In this document: positions 58,169-64,000 of the stretch, piece by piece
How positions within the stretch are numbered: position 1 is the stretch's first letter
Layout: each line of letters opens with the position of its first letter
Assembly: GCA_016081115.2 (NCBI GenBank)
Contig: JABTTQ020001795.1
Span: forward strand, 992,001 to 1,056,000
Origin: Rehmannia glutinosa
Taxonomy: Eukaryota; Streptophyta; Magnoliopsida; Lamiales; Orobanchaceae
DNA length: 64,000 nt
Direction: 5' to 3'
The notes under the pieces: generated by a model
What the model saw: only the letters and a program-made list of their open reading frames with translations
Told to the model about the DNA's origin: nothing
The model's database searches: none
Translations under genes and position numbers: made by a program

Positions 58169-61100
58169 AAAAGGAAAACATAATAAATATAAAATTGCAC
58201 AATTTACTTTTAGAATGCACACTTTGTTTTTATCCCACCAAATTAAATATGAATTTTAAAATAAACAATGAAAAGTAAAAAAAAAAAAGTAAAAAACTAT
58301 TGGGGCGCGTGCCCCCATAGGCGGGGAAGGCGGATCCGTCCTTGCATGGCACAAACACAAACACGACTAACACGAATCTGACACGATGTTACCAATTTTT
58401 CTTAAAACATAGGTATATTAAATTTTACTTAATTTTGATGTATCTTGAGCATAACCAACCCAATGATCCGAATTGTCACCCCTAATTTTAATCATCAGGA
58501 CCACAACAATTAGCTCTATTAAAGGATGGAGATGCTGCTTGCAAACTATAAAATCACACCAATTTGAGTAGCTTTGGTGTTTTCGAGCAATTAAATCAGG
58601 AAGCTCTATATTCTACACAGAAGTAAAACTCAGTTGTGGCGAGTCATGTGCTTATGCCCATAGTTGTTAAAGTCGCGCCTGAGGCACGAGGCGCACAAGG
58701 CGCAGCCCTAGCACCTTCGGAAGGCTGAGGCGGGCGCAGTTAGGGAGGTGCGCACAGGCAGGCGATTCAAAAACTCGTGTTTTAATTTGAGATTTGGTAC
58801 TTCATTTGGTCATTAGTAGTGTGTTTTAATCAAAGCATTTATGTTTTTTTAGTTGTGTATGGGAGGCACGCGACTCGAGGCGCTACCATGGCCTTTGAGC
58901 CTGGGGTGTGCCTTGCGCCCTTAACAACTATGCTTATGCCCATGAAAGATTGTCTCCAACATATTTGTCTCATGCATGAAAAACTTATTTTCAGCAAAAA
59001 TGCTCCAAAATTAACATTGACAAGATCAATCTTCACAACAAACAGTTAAATGATTCCCTCCACAGCCTTCGACCAATATTATGGGAATATCCCATAAATT
59101 AATGTAGTGACAACACGGACACCCAACGACTACTTTTAGGGTTCAATATAATTATATACCAAAAGCTTTCACTTTTTAATTCTCATCTAAGACTTCATAC
59201 AGTGTAAGTTGGCCGGACAGAGTATTAAAGTTACTCTCATAACCTAATATCAAACCATATTCATTAATTAAAATTTATACTGAGCATGGATGATAATCTT
59301 TCTACCAATTAGATGGCTTCTATGGCATAAGGGTATTTTATTGGAGCTACCGAATTACTGTATACTAAACCCTTGACTTCTGAGATGTGCTCTAGTATAT
59401 TAAAAACGATGTTTATACTTTAATAGCTAAAGCCAATGCATGCATTCACAACCATTTCACAACACAGTAGCATAATTTTCGGTTCGTTAATTATTCTTAA
59501 CCTACTTTCTCCCTACCCACCCACCAAAAAAAAAATTTGTTTTAGTTTTGCTTCCATTAGTATATAAAGCAGCATCAACCATAGATCTTATTAACAATTT
59601 CAAGCAATACAAGTACTCCACCTTCGTCATTGAGTTCATATAGCATCCAGAGCAGTACAATAACATGTTTAACTCATCAAATAGCAAGGTACCTGGATAG
59701 ATGTAAGTATAGCTGCAACATCATATATAGGACTCCACTGATTTTGAAGGATGTCCAGGCATATACTTCCATCCGCATAAACTGATCAAATTGTTAAAAG
59801 TTTCAAGTCTAAGTTCAAATTAAACTTACAAATAAAATTAATTGAATTTCCCAAGCATTGTCTTACTATTTGGGTGGAACATTCGAGAAACAAACCGAAC
59901 TGTTGGTGGCTTGTTCGGATAATCTTCTGTGAACTGAAGGGTCAACTTGAACGTACCTGTGACACTCAAAGCATGGCCATGGCATTAAGTTCAAAAAATA
60001 ATTAAACGAAAACTTAATAAAGCATGCAAAAATATTCCCTTATCATGCCAACGACAAATGGGCTTTCCATTGTTTACACTTTCATATCAAGCTCTCTATC
60101 TCATACGGTAAACTGCACGTTGCTTAGAGTGCTCAAGACTATATGCAAGTAGATTGTGACACTGAAAGAAAGAAAAGTAATGCAAGCAGAATATCACACA
60201 CTCTTTCTCTCTCAAAATACAGTGTCTCAAAGTATGTTCCATAAATTGGTTGTCAGACGGAAAAAAAATTAAAAAAAAAGGCATATATGGGCATATATAT
60301 TCCTTAGCATATCCAAGCATTGCTTCACTGCTGTCAGTTATCTTCTTCAGAAATTCAAAATAGAAGGCAAAAGTGACACCTATGCCATGTGAATATTGAA
60401 CCCACTGAAGTATGAAAAGCAACTCATAGTGTAGAGAATATCAATTCACCACATAGCAGGTGTTTAGCAAAACCATCGTCTTAAGTTAGCAAAAATGGGT
60501 TTTTGGATAAGATCAAAAGTTCTTGTTTAGGACCTAAAGAATTAATTCATATAGTATGCATTTCCTATGAAGAAAGAAGCTTACCGTATGCGATTCATGA
60601 AGCCAACCATACAGCTTACAATCTATGGTTTTGTAATTATCTACATCACTCGATGCACCTAAATTACATAATACCTTCTCCTTATATGTTGCATATGAAG
60701 CAAAATCACATTCCCAAACGTACACCCCGGCATGTTTTAACTTGTATGAACAAGATCGGGATAATTGCGATATATAGGTAAAAAAACGGATGTATACAAG
60801 TATACCACGCATAAAAAGTAGAAAAAGCTAAATTTCGGTGAACGTCCGAGAAAAAGAATGACTGACCTCCATCCCATGGTGTATCATCAGGACTGCAATC
60901 CACACAAGAAAAGAAACCACGAAATGGCTTATCCAACTATACTTGAAATATTGGCATGCAATCAATGACATAAATAAACAAACATATAAATTCAATTATA
61001 TACAAAAGAAAATTCTATTTAACCGATGTGTACTAAATCATGAACTCACCCGAATATAACGGCGTTCCAGAGCATAATATTATTGTCTTGAGGTGCCCCA

Positions 61101-61174
61101 CTAATACCTGCAGGCGGGTCCTGCTGCAACCTCTTGAAGTCCCTCATCAGTCTCTTCCTAGCTGGAGTTGACAT
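54596..61174 (-). CDS. UBC2: Ubiquitin-conjugating enzyme E2, RAD6/UBC1-UBC2 type
   Basis: Five coding exons on the minus strand: 61050-61174, 60867-60892, 59867-59956, 59693-59781, 54596-54724. All introns are GT-AG and phases join exactly, giving 152 residues, the usual length of plant UBC1/2. Start MSTPARKRLMRDF; HPN motif at residues 78-80; catalytic Cys88 in GSICLDILQNQW; C-terminus ends QSWTAD. It takes ubiquitin from E1 on Cys88 and passes it to substrates with a RING E3. The RAD6 group acts with BRE1/HUB-type E3s in histone H2B monoubiquitination, and in post-replication repair. Intron 4 is unusually long (4968 bp) and full of MITEs. A 5'UTR intron lies at 61184-61707. I cannot tell UBC1 from UBC2 orthology by eye. 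Confidence 0.95.
55003..55412. mobile_element. MITE in E2 intron 4
   Basis: Ends GGCCGCGATTGGATATGAAA and its inverse, CTTTC/ATATCCAATCACGCC-like, at the right. Possible 4-bp duplication CTGA (54999-55002 and 55413-55416). The interior is rich in AATCA/CTTTTTCT and non-coding. Confidence 0.65.
55633..56157. mobile_element. Foldback element in E2 intron 4
   Basis: Left end TAGGGATAATTACACAAAA, right end TTTTCTGTAATTATCCCTA. Internal AATTACAAAAA words recur in both orientations. Target duplication not clear (AAA at most). Confidence 0.6.
56700..57016. mobile_element. Long-arm palindromic MITE in E2 intron 4
   Basis: Almost the whole element is one inverted repeat: TTGGTACCTCACATTTGCG (left) against CGCAAATGTGAGGTACCAA (right), and AAATTGGTACCTATTTCA against its inverse. 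Begins and ends ATGGGTTATTG / CAATAACCCAT. Loop at about 56850. Confidence 0.75.
57054..57508. mobile_element. hAT-type MITE in E2 intron 4
   Basis: Ends CATAGTAACAAA and TTTGTTACTATG. Perfect 8-bp target duplication GTGCAAAT (57046-57053 and 57509-57516). AT-rich, with repeated ATTCGGGAATA/TATTCGGGATA words and no coding frame. Confidence 0.8.
57946..58484. mobile_element. hAT-type MITE (ACACGA-rich) hosting another MITE
   Basis: Ends TAGGTGTGGCAAT and ATTGTCACCCCTA. Perfect 8-bp duplication ATTTTAAT (57938-57945 and 58485-58492). Interior words CACGACACG and AACACGA match the fragment at 1-111. Interrupted by 58028-58344. Confidence 0.75.
58028..58344. mobile_element. hAT-type MITE nested in another MITE
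   Basis: Ends CAGGGACGGATCC and GGATCCGTCCTTG. Flanks CATGACAG (58020-58027) and CATGGCAC (58345-58352), 6 of 8 bases alike. Contains a (TA)n run at 58137-58164. Confidence 0.75.
58661..58930. mobile_element. MITE with 12-bp matching flanks in E2 intron 4
   Basis: Ends TAGTTGTTAAAGTCGCGCC and the inverse GCGCCCTTAACAACTA. Both sides carry TGCTTATGCCCA (58649-58660 and 58931-58942); since the terminus begins with TA, the true duplication is 8-12 bp. GC-rich inverted GGCGC words inside. Confidence 0.8.
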
Positions 61175-61183
61175 CTTAAATGC

Positions 61184-61707
61184 CTACAAAGTAATTTGGC
61201 ACCTGAAATTAGCAGGATAATAATCAAAACGAGTTAATATCATAACGCGAAAACATAAGGGAAAATTGTATCTTCCTACCAAATAATTGAGTTCCAGACT
61301 AAATCGACTCGATCACAAGCATGAATTAAGCTTAACAGCACAAGAATTGGAAAAATCCAGCTTAAACGCAGCTAAATTCTAAAGAATCAATTCAAATTCA
61401 CAAAAACTAACCAATCAGCTAAATTCACTCATTCAAATGACAGTAAAGAAAAACCTAGAATTTTTTTTTTTTTTTTTAGAAGAGTAAAGAAAAACCTAGA
61501 ACTACTAGGCACAGATATGGAACAAAACAAACATCTGACAAAAAAATTAAAAAAAAAATTAAGGGTTTCTTTCCTATCGTAATCAAGATTCTAAAATCAT
61601 TTCTTGAGTCAGAAGATCTACATCCAATTTATTTTTTAAATTAAAAACACATAATTATCATCCATATGTAAGTATTAATAAATTTTAAGAGATGGTTAAA
61701 TAGTTAC
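61184..61707 (-). other. 5'UTR intron of the E2 gene
   Basis: Minus-strand acceptor TTTGTAG before GCATTTAAGATG; donor after CCCCTCTCAG, reading GTAACTATTT, at 61707. A 5'UTR intron just ahead of the start codon is common in plant E2 genes. Contains a (T)16 tract at about 61460 on the plus strand. Confidence 0.7.
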
Positions 61708-61795
61708 CTGAGAGGGGGGTTTTCAGTGAAGTCTTGTTGGTGTAGGGGGGAGCCTCACCTGTGAAGGTGAAGAAAGGAGATGGGAAGAAAAAAAA
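61708..61795 (-). promoter_or_regulatory. First (non-coding) exon and start region of the E2 gene
   Basis: On the minus strand the sequence runs from a pyrimidine-rich TTTTTTTTCTTCCCATCTCC to CACTGAAAACCCCCCTCTCAG-type sequence at the donor. It fits a CT-rich plant 5'UTR. The exact transcription start is not resolved. Confidence 0.5.
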
Positions 61796-61859
61796 TCGAA
61801 TCTTTATTTAATTCTATGCTATATTTGTATGCATACAGTTCATATATGTATGTATTATT

Positions 61860-62285
61860 TATTTTTTATTTTTTTTGGTTTTTTAATAACTAGAACCTTC
61901 TGCGCTGCACGCCCGACTATCTTTCGAGTGACAACAACTCCTCATCATTGCCGCCAAGGTAAACGCGGATATGCACGACTGGCCGAGTGTTACGACGGGG
62001 TGGTCGGCGACGTACAACCGAGATCCTCCCAGGTAAAGAGAACAATTATGTTCGACCCCAATCTACTAATAACGATCTCTCCCGAATCGAACCCACACGG
62101 ATGCTATTCAAGATGAGTTCCCACCAAATCTTCACTACCGCATATGCCCGGGGAGCAATTTGATGGAGCGAGGATATGAACCCCTGACCTCCACCCCACA
62201 AACAATTTGATGGAGCAGGGATTTGAACCCCTGACCTCTACCCCACAATTGTTTGTGGTGGCCAGGTGGACTAAGCCACCTGGTT
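61860..62285 (-). mobile_element. tRNA-derived SINE with 18-bp target duplication
   Basis: Flanked by ATATATGTATGTATTATT at 61842-61859 and 62286-62303, identical over 18 bp. On the minus strand the element starts with a pol III promoter: A box TGGCTTAGTCCACCTGG (62262-62278) and B box GGTTCAAATCCC (62218-62229). It ends with an A-rich tail (T-rich at 61860-61886 on the plus strand). The B-box part is duplicated in tandem (62157-62203 against 62204-62250, about 47 bp). Lies about 70 bp upstream of the E2 gene's first exon, in the same orientation. Confidence 0.85.
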
Positions 62286-62303
62286 ATATATGTATGTATT
62301 ATT

Positions 62304-62655
62304 GCTTTTGCTTGAGTTGGGGTTGGCTTATGTCACGGTCATTAGGTGTCCCCACAGTCTCAATGTCACTCACCATTTCTGGTCCCACTCCAAGTTGGGC
62401 CTTAACCCCACAGTTCATGTATAATGAAAGGGTGGCGCTATTGGCACCCCCAAATTTGATGAGTACACCCACCTTATAAGTTCACCCACCCCCACTTTTT
62501 CAAATATGACCCAATTGATGAGTTCACCCCCCTTTTTTCCAAGTTTGCCCTTAGTCTTATTTTCCCCCAAAATACACCCTCCAACCATTCACCTCCCCCA
62601 CTTTCTCAAACTGAAACACACCCACCCTCTCAAGCGACTGTTCTATTCGACGGCA
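62304..62655. other. Non-coding, CCCACC-rich
   Basis: Repeated TTGATGAGT.CACCC words (62456-62530) suggest a degraded repeat. No supported gene. Confidence 0.35.
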
Positions 62656-62823
62656 ATGGTTAGAGATTTCCAAACATACCGGAGAAGAAGGATGGTTCTT
62701 CCCGATGATGATGACGACTTCGTGGATGGTGCACCACCATCCACAACAGGCCGAGACGAGACACCGGCACCGGCCCTGGCCCCGGCAGCGGCTCGCGAAG
62801 AAAATGATGCGGTATTGTTATAA
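62656..62823 (+). CDS. Short hypothetical ORF, 55 residues
   Basis: Starts MVRDFQTYRRRRMVLPDDDD, then Asp/Pro/Ala-rich, to a TAA at 62821-62823. An Arg cluster followed by an Asp run. The upstream in-frame extension to 62506 is low-complexity. I do not recognise it; it may be the end of a TE gene or a first exon, or not a gene at all. Confidence 0.2.
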   Translation: MVRDFQTYRRRRMVLPDDDDDFVDGAPPSTTGRDETPAPALAPAAAREENDAVLL

Positions 62824-63720
62824 CTCAACTTTTCCTTAAAATAACTTGCATTTTTGTAGTTTGAGTGTGCTATGTAGTTGTATGGGTATGGGTTTGAGAT
62901 GTGTGTAGTTATGACGCCATTTGTACTGTAAAATTTGTAATATGGAACTTTGAAGAAGAACGAAATGGGTATTGTTTTGAAGTAAAAACTAATAAACATA
63001 AAATTATTAAAAGTGTTGTCCAATTTTATCTAAAATAAAACTTGAATAAATACTCCGGAAAATATTAAAACCATTTTAAGTCATTTAGGAGTATTTGGAC
63101 AACAATTAAAAACATTGTTTTGGTGTAAAAATAAAATCATCAAAATTAAGATAAAAACAAGTATCAAACAATCTCCCCCTTTTTGATGATTACAAACCAA
63201 AACAATTTTTAGAAAAATTAGGAGGACAATTTTAAAAACGATTTTCTGGTAAAAACATCTAACCGTTTAGAAGCAACCAAAATTTTCAAAATATATAAGT
63301 AACCAAGTAAGGGAGTAAATATATTCAATAATAAGCACAAGCTCTCCCTATCAACAAGCACAACAAGAGTAATATAAAAGCAATCAACCACAAGCTAAAA
63401 GTTTGGCTTTTACATATTGATCTTAAGTACAAGAGCTTATAAGCAATCAACCACAAGCTAAAAGCTTGGCTTTTACATATTGATCTTAAGTACAAGAGCT
63501 TATAAGCTCCCCCTGTCAAAAAAACATCGTTAGACAAGTATACAAGTCCATAATCCAACAATTGGACTAAGTATGATGCACAACTTATAGCTTTATGAAG
63601 CCATAGCTTATAGCTTCTTTTGTTTAGCTTAATTTAGCTTTTATGAGCTAATAAGCTTATAACATGTTTCTCCCCCTTTGGAATCATCAAAAAAGAGTGT
63701 TAGCATGATAAAAACATCAT
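62824..63720 (-). mobile_element. Remnant of a minus-strand SIRE-like retrotransposon 3' end
   Basis: CAAACAATCTCCCCCTTTTT at 63166-63185 reads on the minus strand as AAAAAGGGGGAGATTGTTTG, the polypurine tract plus LTR start of a SIRE-like element. A second CTCCCCCTTT..ATCATCAAAAA word is at 63671. The LTR would lie below 63170. No partner LTR or pol is visible before the window ends. Confidence 0.45.
63377..63502. repeat. Tandem repeat, two 63-bp units
   Basis: AAGCAATCAACCACAAGCTA recurs at 63377 and 63440; the units differ at a single position (GTTTGG against GCTTGG). Confidence 0.9.
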
Positions 63721-63879
63721 ATAATCATATCAAAGTGCGTAACTAAACCGATGTATCGAGCTATTTGAACATTGAAGCTTATAAACCAAATAGGAGGAAA
63801 GATTCGATCATACGACTTGTAGAAGCTTATGAAAAGTCATTTGATTGGCAAAACATGATCTCTATAAATATATACACTA

Positions 63880-64000
63880 CAACATAAATGATATTAGGTA
63901 ACACAAATGTTGTAACACTTTTTACATAAGGTATATATGTAACACATGTTTGTAACACTTTTTACATTACAATATTTATGTAACACTATTGTAGCACTTT
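63880..64000. repeat. TGTAACACTTTTTACAT repeat cluster at the window edge
   Basis: Three to four copies of TGTAACACTTTTTACAT-like words with 25-45 bp spacing. Could be subterminal repeats of a DNA transposon continuing beyond the window. Confidence 0.5.

Larger units (their letters stand above)
54725..59692 (-). other. Intron 4 of the E2 gene, filled with MITEs
   Basis: Splice sites are GT at 59692 and AG at 54725 on the minus strand. It contains foldbacks at 55003-55412, 55633-56157, 56700-57016, 57054-57508, 57946-58484 (with 58028-58344 inside) and 58661-58930. The other introns total about 1.15 kb. No other gene is visible within it. Confidence 0.85.

Noticed and set aside
58819..59049. 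76-codon frame in E2 intron 4
   Set aside because: It starts in a MITE and runs into plain intron sequence; no recognisable domain.
61829..62116. 95-codon plus-strand frame upstream of the E2 gene
   Set aside because: It reads through the SINE in antisense, starting in its target duplication.

Overview
This is nuclear DNA from a flowering plant, most likely a eudicot and possibly an asterid. The evidence is a CYP94-type P450, a RAD6-type ubiquitin-conjugating gene with plant-like introns, Athila and SIRE-like LTR retrotransposons, many MITEs and a tRNA-derived SINE. Two cellular genes are supported: an intact CYP94A-like P450 at 703-2214 (+) and a complete five-coding-exon UBC1/UBC2-type E2 gene at 54596-61174 (-), with a 5'UTR exon near 61708-61790. 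I see no rRNA, functional tRNA or CRISPR array.

Layout: 1-111 is the cut end of a hAT-like MITE. The P450 follows, with a P450 fragment in its upstream region. 2640-5803 is MITE and MULE-like debris. 5948-53392 is one old Ty1/copia element (here C) blown up to about 47 kb by nested insertions. Inside C, in order, lie a MULE-like MITE (6929-8220), the 3' end of a SIRE-like element (D, 8741-11049), a Ty3/gypsy Athila element (E, 11050-20719) missing the left part of its 5' LTR, and a complete SIRE-like element (A, 22058-49813). A second SIRE-like element (B, 22645-36676) sits inside A's 5' LTR. Coding pieces of C resume on either side (20720-22057 and 49814-51306), which proves the order of nesting. 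A MITE with a perfect 10-bp target duplication (52174-52876) lies just before C's 3' LTR.

The right end (53987-64000) is gene space. Intron 4 of the E2 gene holds at least seven MITE-like foldbacks, several with clear target duplications. A SINE with an 18-bp target duplication lies just upstream of that gene. Remains of a minus-strand SIRE-like element reach the window edge.

The strongest unexpected signal is that almost all differences between near-identical SIRE LTRs fall on CAG/CTG (CHG) motifs and are small scrambles rather than C-to-T changes. This looks like a base-calling or consensus artefact over CHG-methylated DNA, and much of B's apparent decay may not be real. The most interesting biological feature is the roughly 4.5 kb accessory reading frame (ORF3) between RNase H and the 3' LTR of the SIRE-like elements. 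It is seen in three copies and has its own promoter-like leader.
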